In this document: positions 34,539 through 43,641 of the stretch, in pieces
Layout: each line of letters begins with the position of its first letter
Numbering within the stretch: the first letter of the stretch is position 1
Source of the DNA: Flavitalea plasmicola
GTDB taxonomy: Bacteria; Bacteroidota; Bacteroidia; Chitinophagales; Chitinophagaceae
Assembly: GCF_030546645.1 (NCBI RefSeq)
Contig: NZ_JAUOTO010000002.1
Coordinates: 744,001-808,000, forward strand
Direction: 5' to 3'
DNA length: 64,000 bases
The notes under the pieces: model-generated
The model's input: only the letters and a program-made list of their open reading frames with translations
Told to the model about the DNA's origin: nothing
The model's database searches: none
Position numbers and translations under genes: made by a program

Positions 34539-35753
34539 CTAATCTATGGAATGATCTCCGGAAACATCCTGCCCGCTCCATATTTTCTGCGCCGTCCATT
34601 GCGCCTGTGGAGAAGACCAGAACACGTCCGTATCCGGTAGCCCCAATGGCAGCAGGATGACAGCGCAAAGGTAGCCGCTGCCCGTCGTATTGTAAAAATC
34701 GGCCTGATCGGGTTGACTCCCCACCACTCCTATGTTCAGCCAACCGTCTTTCGTATAGGTATGGGGGTCGTCCATGGTCCTGTGCAGGACGGCCGTAAGA
34801 GCGCATCGCACCTGGGCTGGCGTCAGCTGTGCCGGCAGCTCTTTCCGCCAGGCCATATCTGCCAGGTGCTGGAAGACGGCGCCCCTGTAAATGACGGATC
34901 GTCCCATTACCGGGTAAGATCCATCAGGGTTGACCAGCCGCTCCTGGATGAGGGCATAGCGTTCATCCCGTTGTTTAAATTTATCCAGGAAGGGAGCATA
35001 TGCGCCGTTCTTCCCGTGCACGATCTCCGTGATGGCGGTGAGAAAAGGATGAATGACAAAGCTGTTATAGTAGTCGTTGTGGTAGGCGGGTCCATCCGAA
35101 TAAAGGCCATCTCCGATATACCAGTGATCCACCTGGCGGATGGCGTAGTCCATGCGCATCTCATCGTAAGGAAGGTCGTACCTGCAAAAGAAAGCTTCTA
35201 TCATCCCCGAGAACAGCAGCCAGTTGTTAAAGCCGGGCTTTATCTTCCGCGTGCTGACCAGGGCCGTCACCACCTGCCGGCGGGCAGCCGTATCCAGATG
35301 TTCCCAGATCCAGGGACAGCGGACTAAGGCGAAAGCAAAAAAAGCGGCGTCCACCAGGGCCTGGCCGGGGCTATCCCAGGACATATAATCCGCCGCGGAA
35401 GGATCTGTGGCATGGGTGATGGCTTGCAAGACCCAGGTCCTGTACTGGCTACGGAGGGCCACCTCCATTGCCGGGCCTCCTTCGCCGCCGAGCCAGGGCG
35501 CGAGCCCGCAGAGAGTACGGCCAAAAGCTTCCAGGTAGGAGGCCTGGGTACGTGATGCGGCATTGTCCGACCTTTTAGAGACAACCACCGGCATGCTCTT
35601 CCTGAGATCGTCCTGCGCAAGATGGGAGAGGACGGGCCGCGCCAGCTTGTCCATTTGCTGCAGCCAGTATGCCCTGTCGGATGCCGTTTTCTGGCTGTAG
35701 GCGGCCGTACAAGCCATCAGCATTGGGAAAAGAAGCAATTTCAATTTGTTCAC
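34539..35753 (-). CDS. Exported DUF2264 protein
   Basis: The 404-residue product uses a GTG start at 35753 followed by a good signal peptide (KLLLFPMLMACTAAYSQ). The mature part matches DUF2264: EAFGRTLCGLAPWLGGEGG (about 77-95), NNWLLFSGMIEAF (about 173), DGLYSDGPAYHNDYYNSF (about 208-225) and GSYPVMGRS. The fold is thought to be an alpha-barrel related to glycoside hydrolases and lyases, and it often neighbours uronic-acid-degrading enzymes. It is the upstream gene of the GH88 pair. Confidence 0.88.
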   Translation of the reverse strand: MNKLKLLLFPMLMACTAAYSQKTASDRAYWLQQMDKLARPVLSHLAQDDLRKSMPVVVSKRSDNAASRTQASYLEAFGRTLCGLAPWLGGEGGPAMEVALRSQYRTWVLQAITHATDPSAADYMSWDSPGQALVDAAFFAFALVRCPWIWEHLDTAARRQVVTALVSTRKIKPGFNNWLLFSGMIEAFFCRYDLPYDEMRMDYAIRQVDHWYIGDGLYSDGPAYHNDYYNSFVIHPFLTAITEIVHGKNGAYAPFLDKFKQRDERYALIQERLVNPDGSYPVMGRSVIYRGAVFQHLADMAWRKELPAQLTPAQVRCALTAVLHRTMDDPHTYTKDGWLNIGVVGSQPDQADFYNTTGSGYLCAVILLPLGLPDTDVFWSSPQAQWTAQKIWSGQDVSGDHSID

Positions 35754-35850
35754 TATTCTGGATTTTGGCCTAATTTAATCAAATGTCGTCTTAACATTTC
35801 ATACAGGCGTCGTGAAGCATCCTTTTTGCCCGATATGGCGTATAGGAGGT

Positions 35851-36531
35851 ATGCCCGTGCTGCATACCAGTCAAACCAATAATATTTACATCCCCGGCCT
35901 GGGCAGGGCGGAAGATGACCTGGCTGCTTTCGCTCCGGGCGGCAGGGACCGGTGTGTGCGCGGTTTTACGGATGAGGAGGTGGCTCAGTTGCCGGAGTTG
36001 CCGGAAAGTCATGTGCAAAGCGGGATCTGGCGTCATCGTAAGGCATCTTCCCGCCGCCTGGTGGAGTACCTGGCCTTTAAGAAAAAGGCGCTCAGTATCC
36101 TGGAGGTTGGCTGCGGCAACGGGTGGCTCTCCTTTCAGCTGTCTTCCATACCCGGCAATAAGGTGCTGGGGCTCGACCGGGACCTGGGCGTGTTGCAACA
36201 GGCGGCAAGGGTCTTTCGTCACCAGCCCAATCTGAAATTCATGTGCGGGGACTTTTATTCGGACATCATGACCGGGCTTACCTTTGACACCATTGTCTTT
36301 GCCGCATCCATCCAATACTTCCCCTCCATGAGGGATATTCTGGGGGCCTCCATGCTGCGGCTGAAAGAAGGGGGTGAGATCCATATCCTGGACACGCCGA
36401 TACGGGCAGGGGAGCTGCGCATTTTCAGGCATCGTTATATGTTCAATCCCCGGTCTTTCTGCAACAGGCTCATGGGGAGGGCTAAGCAACCGCCCTGGAT
36501 ACGGGTGACCAATTACCGGCTAAATCGTTAA
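35851..36531 (+). CDS. Class I SAM-dependent methyltransferase
   Basis: From the ATG at 35851 the product has 226 residues; a GTG at 35812 would add 13. The SAM motif is ILEVGCGNGWLSFQLS (about 87-102), followed by the acidic LGLDRD, then DTIVFAASIQYFPS and GGEIHILDTP. It resembles methyltransferase domain 11/25 enzymes. There is no membrane segment and the substrate is unknown. It is 27 bp upstream of the flavo/Fe-S dehydrogenase gene. Confidence 0.88.
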   Translation: MPVLHTSQTNNIYIPGLGRAEDDLAAFAPGGRDRCVRGFTDEEVAQLPELPESHVQSGIWRHRKASSRRLVEYLAFKKKALSILEVGCGNGWLSFQLSSIPGNKVLGLDRDLGVLQQAARVFRHQPNLKFMCGDFYSDIMTGLTFDTIVFAASIQYFPSMRDILGASMLRLKEGGEIHILDTPIRAGELRIFRHRYMFNPRSFCNRLMGRAKQPPWIRVTNYRLNR

Positions 36532-36558
36532 TGGCCTAAAGTTCTTAAATTTGCGCCC

Positions 36559-39471
36559 ATGAGCGCAACATTGCTGAATTTGGCCCGGCAACTGGAAGGA
36601 GAATTCTATTTCGACGATACGATGCGGACCTTATATGCCACGGATGCTTCCGCCTATCGTGAGATGCCGCTGGCCGTGGCCGTTCCAAAGACGGTGGAGG
36701 ATATTAAAAAGCTCATCGCCTATGCCCGGACGGAAAAGCTGTCCCTCATTCCACGCACGGCCGGTACGTCCCTGGCGGGGCAGGTCGTGGGTAAAGGCAT
36801 CGTGGTAGACGTCTCGAAATATTTCACCAGCATATTGGAGCTCAACAAGGAAGAAAGGTGGGTACGGGTACAGCCGGGCGTCATCCGGGATGAGCTGAAC
36901 CTGTTCTTACGTCCCCATGGGTTGCTTTTTGGTCCCGAAACGTCCACCGCCAACCGTGCCATGATCGGCGGAATGGTGGGTAATAATTCCTGCGGGTCCA
37001 ATTCCATCGTCTACCGGAGCACACGGGAGCATCTGCTGGAAGTGAAAGCCTTGCTCAGCGACGGGACGGAGGCCGTTTTTCATTCCCTCTCACCCGATGC
37101 GTTCCATGCCAAATGTGATGGGACAGGATTGGAGGCGGCAGTTTACAGATCGGTGCGCCAGATCCTGGGGAACTATGACAACCAGGTGGAGATCCGAGCA
37201 CAATTTCCCAAGGCCAGCGTCGAAAGAAGGAACACGGGCTATGCTTTGGACCTCATGCTGGATACCGCCCCTTTTACTGCCGGGATGCCGGATTTCAATT
37301 TCTGCACGCTGCTGGCAGGCTCCGAAGGCACACTGGCCTTTATCACGGAGATCAAATTGGATTGCTCTCCCCTGCCTCCGCCCGAATCCGGCCTGCTCTG
37401 CGTGCACTTCAATACCATCGACGAATCCCTGAGGGCCAATCTGATCGCCCTGCAGTATGGCCCCAGCGCCAGCGAGCTCATCGACCATTATATCCTGGAA
37501 TGCACGAAGGATAATATAGAACAGCGCAAGAACCGTTTTTTTGTGCAGGGCGACCCCGGCGCCATCCTGGTGGTGGAATTTTCCCGGCACAGCCGGGAGG
37601 AGATCAAAGCCGTCGCAGCAAAAGTGGAAGCCGACATGCGGGCGGCGGGACTGGGTTATCATTTCCCCCTGCTGTTTGGAGAAGACACCAAAAAGATCTG
37701 GACCCTGCGTAAGGCGGGATTGGGATTGTTGAGCAATCTGCCTGGTGATGAGAAAGCCGTTCCCGTCATCGAGGACACCGCTGTGGATGTTCGGGACCTG
37801 CCGGCTTATATCCGGGAGTTCAATGAGATCCTGCAAAAGCATAACCTGTATTCCGTACATTATGCGCATGCGGGCAGCGGGGAGATCCATTTACGGCCCA
37901 TCATCAATCTGAAGACTGCCGAAGGTAATCGGCTCTTCCGCACGATTGCGGAAGAGATCGCCACCCTGGTGAAAAAATACAAGGGGTCTCTCAGTGGCGA
38001 GCATGGAGACGGGAGGCTGCGGGGGGAGTTCATTCCTCAGATGGTAGGCCACCGGAACTATGAGCTGATGCGCGACCTGAAACGAAGCTGGGACCCTGAC
38101 GGCATCTTCAACCCCGGGAAGATCGTCGATACCCCTTCCATGAATTCCATGCTGCGTTATGAGCCGGGCCAGCGGACCCCGGCTTTTCCCACCGTGTTCC
38201 GCTTCCACCGCCAGGACATCCTGCAGCATGCCGAGCAATGCAATGGCTCCGGCGATTGCCGCAAGACCCATCTGTCGGGGGGCACCATGTGTCCTTCCTT
38301 TATGGCGACCCGTAACGAAAAAGACACCACGCGTGCGAGGGCCAATATCCTCCGTGAATTCCTTACCCATAGCGATAAGGCTAACCGGTATGACCATAAG
38401 GAAATATACGAGGTAATGGACCTCTGTCTCAGCTGTAAGGGCTGCAAGTCCGAATGTCCCTCGAATGTGGACGTGGCGAAGCTGAAAGCCGAGTTCCTCC
38501 AACATTATTACGATGCCAATGGCGTGCCGTTCCGCAGCCGGTTGATAGCCAATTTCGCCGCCTCCGCCCGTCTGGGTTCGCTGGCGCCGGGACTCTACAA
38601 CCGGGTGGTAAAGGGTCGTCTGACGGGCCGGTGGATCAAACAAATATCCGGCTTCGCCCTTGACAGGAGCATGCCGCTGCTGCACAAGACCACGTTAAAG
38701 GCATGGTATAAAAAACATACGCGCGCCGCGTCGGCTGCCAAGGGGCGTGTCTATCTTTTTTGCGACGAGTTCACCAATTACAACGATACGGACATAGGGA
38801 TCAAAACGATCCTGCTGCTGGAAAAGCTGGGTTATGAAGTGGTGATCCCGGACCATGGGGAAAGCGGCAGGGCCTGGCTTTCAAAAGGGCTGGTCAGGCA
38901 TGCGAAGAAGATCGCCGCATCCAATGTACGACTTTTGAGCCCACTGATAACGGAGGAGACGCCGCTGATCGGCATTGAGCCCTCCGCCATTCTCACGTTC
39001 AGGGACGAATATCCCGATCTGGCCGACGATGACTGGCTGGCAGCGGCGCAAAAACTGGCAGCCAATAGTTTCCTGGTGGATGATTTCCTGGCCCGGGAGA
39101 TCGATAAAGGTAATATCACGTCGGGGCAGTTCATCAGCGATACCCGGCAGATCCAGCTCCATGGCCATTGCCAGCAGAAGGCGCTTACCACCGTAGCCGG
39201 CTCCGTAAAGCTCCTGTCCCTTCCGCAAAATTACTCCGTGAAGGTGATCCCGTCCGGCTGTTGCGGGATGGCAGGGTCCTTCGGTTATGAGAAGGAGCAT
39301 TACGACCTTTCCCAGAAGATCGGCGAGCTGGTGTTGCTGCCGACGGTCCGCCGCCAGCCGGAGGATGTGATCATTGCCGCACCCGGCACCAGCTGCCGGC
39401 ACCAGATCAAAGACGGTACGGGCAGAAAAGCGCTGCACCCCGTGGAGGTACTCTATAACGCCTTGTTGTAA
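36559..39471 (+). CDS. FAD and 4Fe-4S D-lactate-dehydrogenase-like oxidoreductase
   Basis: The 970-residue product fuses an FAD_binding_4/FAD-oxidase C domain (about 1-530) to a GlpC-like Fe-S region (about 560-970). The flavin part has PRTAGTSLAGQVVGKG, MIGGMVGNNSCGSNS and SGEHGDGRLRGEF. The Fe-S part has CNGSGDC plus CPSF, CLSCKGCKSECP, then the cysteine-rich HGHCQQKAL and SGCCGMAGSFGYE. It belongs to the family of YdiJ and D-lactate/D-2-hydroxyglutarate dehydrogenases, which feed electrons to quinones at the inner membrane. It is separate from the lutABC genes, which use a different set of subunits. Confidence 0.92.
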   Translation: MSATLLNLARQLEGEFYFDDTMRTLYATDASAYREMPLAVAVPKTVEDIKKLIAYARTEKLSLIPRTAGTSLAGQVVGKGIVVDVSKYFTSILELNKEERWVRVQPGVIRDELNLFLRPHGLLFGPETSTANRAMIGGMVGNNSCGSNSIVYRSTREHLLEVKALLSDGTEAVFHSLSPDAFHAKCDGTGLEAAVYRSVRQILGNYDNQVEIRAQFPKASVERRNTGYALDLMLDTAPFTAGMPDFNFCTLLAGSEGTLAFITEIKLDCSPLPPPESGLLCVHFNTIDESLRANLIALQYGPSASELIDHYILECTKDNIEQRKNRFFVQGDPGAILVVEFSRHSREEIKAVAAKVEADMRAAGLGYHFPLLFGEDTKKIWTLRKAGLGLLSNLPGDEKAVPVIEDTAVDVRDLPAYIREFNEILQKHNLYSVHYAHAGSGEIHLRPIINLKTAEGNRLFRTIAEEIATLVKKYKGSLSGEHGDGRLRGEFIPQMVGHRNYELMRDLKRSWDPDGIFNPGKIVDTPSMNSMLRYEPGQRTPAFPTVFRFHRQDILQHAEQCNGSGDCRKTHLSGGTMCPSFMATRNEKDTTRARANILREFLTHSDKANRYDHKEIYEVMDLCLSCKGCKSECPSNVDVAKLKAEFLQHYYDANGVPFRSRLIANFAASARLGSLAPGLYNRVVKGRLTGRWIKQISGFALDRSMPLLHKTTLKAWYKKHTRAASAAKGRVYLFCDEFTNYNDTDIGIKTILLLEKLGYEVVIPDHGESGRAWLSKGLVRHAKKIAASNVRLLSPLITEETPLIGIEPSAILTFRDEYPDLADDDWLAAAQKLAANSFLVDDFLAREIDKGNITSGQFISDTRQIQLHGHCQQKALTTVAGSVKLLSLPQNYSVKVIPSGCCGMAGSFGYEKEHYDLSQKIGELVLLPTVRRQPEDVIIAAPGTSCRHQIKDGTGRKALHPVEVLYNALL

Positions 39472-39491
39472 TTTAAATCTATCCAACGACC

Positions 39492-40472
39492 ATGGCCCTG
39501 AATAAAAGGATCGACCCGTATATAAAACCCAACAACGATACGGGGTTCGGCACGAATGCAAGCAGTTACGGCGGAAGGTTCATCAACCGGGACGGGTCGT
39601 TCAACATCCGTAAGGACGGCGTGTCCTTTATGAACAGGTATAGCATCTTCCATGATATGCTGACCCTGCCGAGATGGAAGTTCATCTCGGTCATCGTACT
39701 TTTTTACCTTGTCATCAACCTTCTTTTCGCCGTCGTCTATCTCCTTATCGGGATCGATCAATTCCAGGGGGTCATTGGCAGCACTCCCTGGGATAAATTT
39801 AAGGAGGCCTATTTTTTCAGCACGGAGACCTTTACGACGGTGGGATACGGCAGGGTCAACCCGGTTGGCGACGGCGCCAACCTGGTAGCCTCTTTCGAAG
39901 CTATGATGGGATTCCTTTCCTTTGCCCTGGCCACCGGCCTCATGTATGGACGCTTTTCCCGCCCCAGGGCCTACCTGGTATTCAGCGACTTTGCGCTCAT
40001 CAGCCCCTACAAAGGAGACCAGGCGCTGATGTTCCGGTTTGCCTCCTACAAGGACAAGCATACGCTGACGGATGTGGAGATCCGGGTGAACATCGGGTTG
40101 AAGGTCCAGGTGGATGGGAATGCGGAATACAGGTACTATGAATTGCCCCTGGAGCGCAACAGGGTGGAAATGCTATCGATGAACTGGACGGTGGTGCATC
40201 CGCTGGATGAGAAAAGCCCTCTCCGCGGCTTCACCTGGGAGGATATGAAGTCATCCGATGTGGAGGTGTATGTGCTGATCAGGGGATTCGACGACGTCTA
40301 CTCCAACCAGGTGCTGCAGCGTACCTCCTATACCTATGACGAGATACGCTTCAACGGTAAGTTCGTACCCATGTACCGGGAGAGCGATGACGGCAAGACC
40401 ACCATCCTTGAGCTGCATAAGCTGAACACTTTTGTCGAAACGGACCGTCCACCGGCAAACAGGCAAGATTAA
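39492..40472 (+). CDS. KirBac-type inward-rectifier potassium channel
   Basis: The 326-residue product has an amphipathic slide-helix region (about 45-60), an outer helix near 66-88, the selectivity filter TVGYG (116-120), and an inner helix near 134-152. A cytoplasmic immunoglobulin-like beta domain follows (155-310) with GDQALMFRFASYKDKHTLTD and similar Kir signatures. Potassium selectivity is expected from the filter. It is followed after 47 bp by an outer membrane protein gene. Confidence 0.92.
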   Translation: MALNKRIDPYIKPNNDTGFGTNASSYGGRFINRDGSFNIRKDGVSFMNRYSIFHDMLTLPRWKFISVIVLFYLVINLLFAVVYLLIGIDQFQGVIGSTPWDKFKEAYFFSTETFTTVGYGRVNPVGDGANLVASFEAMMGFLSFALATGLMYGRFSRPRAYLVFSDFALISPYKGDQALMFRFASYKDKHTLTDVEIRVNIGLKVQVDGNAEYRYYELPLERNRVEMLSMNWTVVHPLDEKSPLRGFTWEDMKSSDVEVYVLIRGFDDVYSNQVLQRTSYTYDEIRFNGKFVPMYRESDDGKTTILELHKLNTFVETDRPPANRQD

Positions 40473-40519
40473 CCGATCCTTTACAACAGTCACGCAACGG
40501 CGTTCTGAAAATTGCCGTA

Positions 40520-41743
40520 ATGTTGTGGCGGAACCCATTCCATTTGACCAGCCGTATCAAAATAGCCTTATTATTTCTTTTTTCCTTCCTTCTGATCTCA
40601 GCAGTAAGATCCCAGGATGCATCCAGGGAATCGGACCTGGTGGACCTGGGACGCCGCCTGCTGAAAGGCTCCGCGACGCGGCGCCGGGACACCGCCCTTC
40701 AACAGGCGGGAAAGCTCCACATTTCCGCTTTGCCCGTAGTAGGATATACTTTGCAGACCGGCTTTGCGGGAGTGCTGAGCGCCAATTTCGCCTTTTACAC
40801 CAGCAGCGAGGGTCCCACCAACATCTCCAGTATCCTTACCAGTGTCACTTATTCCCAGTACCGGCAGATCATCTTCCCGATACAGGCCGACATCTGGACA
40901 AAGGGGAATAACTATAATATCATCACGGATTGGCGTTATCTCAAATATCCCTCGCTCACCTATGGATTGGGGGGGAATACGTCGCCGGACAGCGGATATA
41001 ATATCGATTATGCTTACCTGCGACTCCACCAGGCCATCCTGAAAAGGATCGCCAGGGATCTCTACCTGGGGCCCGGCTATGACCTGGATTATTTCTGGAA
41101 TGTACGGGAAGTTGACCCACCAGCTGGCAAAGAGACTGATTTTCAACAATATGGCTTACATAAGACAGCCATAGCGTCCGGCGTATCGCTCCATTTTCTA
41201 TACGATGCCCGCCATAACCAGATCAACCCGGACGGCGGGGGGTATGCCAGCGTCAGTTACCGGCCCAATTTCACGTTTTTGGGCAGCGACGACAACTGGC
41301 AGTCCCTGATCCTGGACCTCCGCAAATACCTCCGCTGGCCGGGCAATACCCACAATGTCCTGGCCATCTGGAGCTATAACTGGTTTACCACAGGCGCTGG
41401 CAGGCCGCCTTACCTGCTGCTCCCCGCCACGGGCTGGGACGCATACAGCAATACCGCCCGGGGCTATATCCAGGGACGTTTCCGGAGCAGGAATATGCTG
41501 TACCTCGAGACGGAGTACCGCTTCCGGATATTATCCAATGGCCTGCTGGGAGGAGTGATCTTCGGGAATGCTCAATCCTTTTCCGAGCCGGGGTCAGGGC
41601 GATACGAATATTTTATGCCGGGCTATGGGACAGGCCTGCGCATTAGCCTGAATAAATTTTCAAGGACCAATCTATGTATCGATTATGGCTGGGGAACACA
41701 TGGTTCAGGAGGGTTCTTTGTAAACCTGGGTGAGGTCTTCTAA
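40520..41743 (+). CDS. BamA/TamA-family outer membrane beta-barrel protein
   Basis: The 407-residue product has a signal-like segment (IALLFLFSFLLISAVRSQ, about 12-29). A region with alternating strand pattern follows, ending in the aromatic beta-signal FFVNLGEVF with a terminal Phe. GAR-like motifs of the Bac_surface_Ag domain appear in YLETEYRFRI and GTGLRISLNKF. No POTRA domains are visible, so it is a short surface-antigen-type barrel. It may be co-transcribed with the Kir channel. Confidence 0.85.
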   Translation: MLWRNPFHLTSRIKIALLFLFSFLLISAVRSQDASRESDLVDLGRRLLKGSATRRRDTALQQAGKLHISALPVVGYTLQTGFAGVLSANFAFYTSSEGPTNISSILTSVTYSQYRQIIFPIQADIWTKGNNYNIITDWRYLKYPSLTYGLGGNTSPDSGYNIDYAYLRLHQAILKRIARDLYLGPGYDLDYFWNVREVDPPAGKETDFQQYGLHKTAIASGVSLHFLYDARHNQINPDGGGYASVSYRPNFTFLGSDDNWQSLILDLRKYLRWPGNTHNVLAIWSYNWFTTGAGRPPYLLLPATGWDAYSNTARGYIQGRFRSRNMLYLETEYRFRILSNGLLGGVIFGNAQSFSEPGSGRYEYFMPGYGTGLRISLNKFSRTNLCIDYGWGTHGSGGFFVNLGEVF

Positions 41744-41767
41744 TCCACACTAATAATCAAAAAAAAA

Positions 41768-41800
41768 GTAATGTAACGGGGGTCTGCAGCCGTACATTAC
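41768..41800 (+). terminator. Hairpin after the outer membrane protein gene
   Basis: GTAATGT with ACATTAC and an inner ACGG with CCGT form a stem with one bulged A, followed by CTGTCTTTTC. It lies 25 bp after the stop codon. Confidence 0.6.
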
Positions 41801-42076
41801 CTGTCTTTTCAGGGGTTGATCACAGGAGAATATATTTACGACTAGTCCTTACCGGGAATGGAGGACAGCCTGCATAAACAATGTTGGGTGAATTGCCACA
41901 AATTATGTACCACTTTTTCGTATCTGGCTGATATTCCCCGCATTAGCTATATAAAACCAAAAAAGGCAGGTTGAGATCAACCCGCCGGCATAGTGAGATT
42001 CACATGAGAAAACTAATCTTAAAACACCAGAATGAGATTATTGTACTATCATATTAAAAAAATATTTCCTTTAAAA
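41801..42076. other. Gene-free AT-rich stretch
   Basis: I find no gene here. Apart from the terminator before it and the large hairpin after it, I see only AT-rich tracts and a small palindrome (GGTTGA and TCAACC around 41970). It probably contains the promoter of the sigma-like gene. Confidence 0.4.
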
Positions 42077-42117
42077 AAAAGCCGGTCTTCCCGGTTACGT
42101 CCGGGGGACCAGCTTTT
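42077..42117 (+). promoter_or_regulatory. Large hairpin 23 bp before the sigma-like gene
   Basis: AAAAGCCGGTC pairs with GACCAGCTTTT with one mismatch, and an inner CCCGG/CCGGG stem closes a TTACGT loop. Eight As precede it and TTTTACT follows. It could be a terminator for upstream transcription or an attenuator in the leader of the sigma-like gene. Confidence 0.55.
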
Positions 42118-42140
42118 ACTAATGGTAAATCGTACCCCTC

Positions 42141-42521
42141 ATGGGCGGCACAGAACTAGGGCAAAATACATTCGAACATTTCGTAGATCTTTACTGTCCC
42201 TCTATTTTTTCAGCGATAGCCAAGCTGACAGGATTGAGGGATAATAAGGAGATCGAAGGATTGACGGTGAACGTCTTTATCGACTTGTGGAAGACCAACC
42301 ATGAGCTGTTTACGGACGCGCGGCCTCCTGCCCTGGTGTATAAGATCATCCTATTGCATGTCTTCACCTATCTGAAGCGGGAAGGATACGAGGAAAGGAT
42401 CATGCAGCTGCAGAATACCCTACCTATCGATCCCACCAATTATACCCCTGTCCTGGAGCCGCAAAGTGAAGAGCTCAGGGTCGCACTGCTGCGCAAATTG
42501 ATCAACCTGTTAAATCGCTAG
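42141..42521 (+). CDS. Sigma-70 region-2-like small protein
   Basis: The 126-residue product resembles region 2 of ECF sigma factors: FEHFVDLYCPSIFSAIAKLTG (about 11-30), a helix with VNVFIDLWKTNHELF and LVYKIILLHVFTYLKREG. There is no region 4 helix-turn-helix: the chain ends NLLNR about 30 residues after region 2. It may be a truncated sigma factor, a regulator, or a sequence mimic. The next gene, on the other strand, leaves no room for a lost C-terminus in frame. Confidence 0.6.
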   Translation: MGGTELGQNTFEHFVDLYCPSIFSAIAKLTGLRDNKEIEGLTVNVFIDLWKTNHELFTDARPPALVYKIILLHVFTYLKREGYEERIMQLQNTLPIDPTNYTPVLEPQSEELRVALLRKLINLLNR

Positions 42522-42530
42522 GGCAGATCG

Positions 42531-42791
42531 CTATTTTGCAATTCCCTTCTTAAAGTACTTTTTCACCACGAAGCTTGTGATAAGCCCGGCTGCCATGCGG
42601 AAAAGACTCGTCTTTACTTCGGAGCGGCCGCCAAATAAATTGGAAAAAACGCTTTTCAGCAGATTGACTGGTTTGAGCCTGTCGGCAATTTCCGCCACCT
42701 TCTGGCGCATATGCTGCTCATTCACGTAGTTCTGATGTTCCAGATCACGTATAGCCTCTCTAAGATCTTCTAAGTTCCTGATCTTTGGCAT
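42531..42791 (-). CDS. Small membrane-tail protein of the YtxH/holin-X cassette
   Basis: From the ATG at 42791 the product has 86 residues: a coiled helix (LEDLREAIRDLEHQ, MRQKVAEIADRL) and a hydrophobic C-terminal segment SLFRMAAGLITSFVVKKYF. It is the last gene of a three-gene minus-strand cassette and starts 5 bp after the holin-X-like gene ends. The family is not named, but this arrangement is common in Bacteroidota. Earlier in-frame codons would overlap the upstream gene. Confidence 0.7.
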   Translation of the reverse strand: MPKIRNLEDLREAIRDLEHQNYVNEQHMRQKVAEIADRLKPVNLLKSVFSNLFGGRSEVKTSLFRMAAGLITSFVVKKYFKKGIAK

Positions 42792-42796
42792 AGATG

Positions 42797-43138
42797 CTAT
42801 TTTAATATTTTTCTTATCAGCAAGTTGCTGAAAGGCTCTTTCAGCCAACGATCCCGGCGAATAAAACAGATGAGTCCGAAGATGAAATAAGCGCCTCCGA
42901 TGATGAAGAAGCCATAAAAGCTTTTCCCCAGCCAGTCGCCTATCAGTAAAGCAAAACCTACGCTGAAGAGCATCACTGTGAAGGCAACCAGCCCGATCAT
43001 CCCCAGGCCGGACACCAGCTCGCCAGATACGTCTGCAAGACTTTCAATGGCTTTCAGTTTCCACAGGTTGGCCCTGGTCTCCAGGTAATCCCCTGCATCG
43101 GATAGCAATGCGTCTATATCGTGCCGTTGATCTTCCAT
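42797..43138 (-). CDS. Phage-holin-family (holin-X-like) membrane protein
   Basis: The 113-residue product has an N-terminal helix (DYLETRANLWKLKAIESLAD), then two membrane segments near 42-66 and 71-92 with a Gly-rich centre. The pattern is that of the holin-X (PF07332-type) family, which is usually chromosomal and not connected with lysis. It lies 28 bp after the YtxH gene. A role in envelope stress is commonly inferred. Confidence 0.8.
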   Translation of the reverse strand: MEDQRHDIDALLSDAGDYLETRANLWKLKAIESLADVSGELVSGLGMIGLVAFTVMLFSVGFALLIGDWLGKSFYGFFIIGGAYFIFGLICFIRRDRWLKEPFSNLLIRKILK

Positions 43139-43166
43139 GTTTGTTTGAGTTACACGACCGTTGTAG

Positions 43167-43400
43167 CTATACGGCGGCGTTTTTTGTTTTGCCGAGGTTT
43201 TCTTTTACACCATCCACCATCTCATTGAACTTTCCTTTGATCGTTTCCCCCAGGTCGGTGATAGAGTCACCGAGATCGGAACCTTTCTCTATTATCTTCC
43301 TTCTTGTCTCCGTGCCTTTGTCCGGAGCCAGCAATATACCTAATGCGCCACCGATGGCCGCGCCTACCAGGAATCCTACTAAAACTTTTGAAGTGCTCAT
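43167..43400 (-). CDS. YtxH domain small protein
   Basis: The 77-residue product has one N-terminal membrane segment VLVGFLVGAAIGGALGILLA with the GxxxGxxLAPDKG signature of YtxH proteins, then a charged amphipathic helix. Members are induced by general stress. It is the first gene of the cassette; the 240-bp space to the divergent dps gene must hold both promoters. Confidence 0.88.
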   Translation of the reverse strand: MSTSKVLVGFLVGAAIGGALGILLAPDKGTETRRKIIEKGSDLGDSITDLGETIKGKFNEMVDGVKENLGKTKNAAV

Positions 43401-43641
43401 ATGCTTGATTTTTAAAGTTTACGATAAATCTACTCTCGTATATCTAAAAATCCCTGCCAGATTTAATTGCGCCTGATTCCCTGTGTTAGCAGTCCTAAAA
43501 GCATTCTTCATGAGAAATTTTTTCTACACTATGGGTAGATTCACCTATCGGTGTGCCCATTGCGACCGGAAAATTTTACCAAATCAGCCATAGTTGGGAA
43601 ATGGTACTATTCTGGTTGTTATATCCCAAAAAGAAATAAAC

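Noticed and set aside
42032-42244. A 70-codon frame over the hairpin before the sigma-like gene
   Set aside because: It is Arg/Lys-rich and low in complexity, crosses the hairpin, and overlaps the better-supported gene in another frame.
42797-43138. Prophage lysis gene suggested by the holin-family protein
   Set aside because: No other phage gene is present; the YtxH partner marks it as a chromosomal stress protein.
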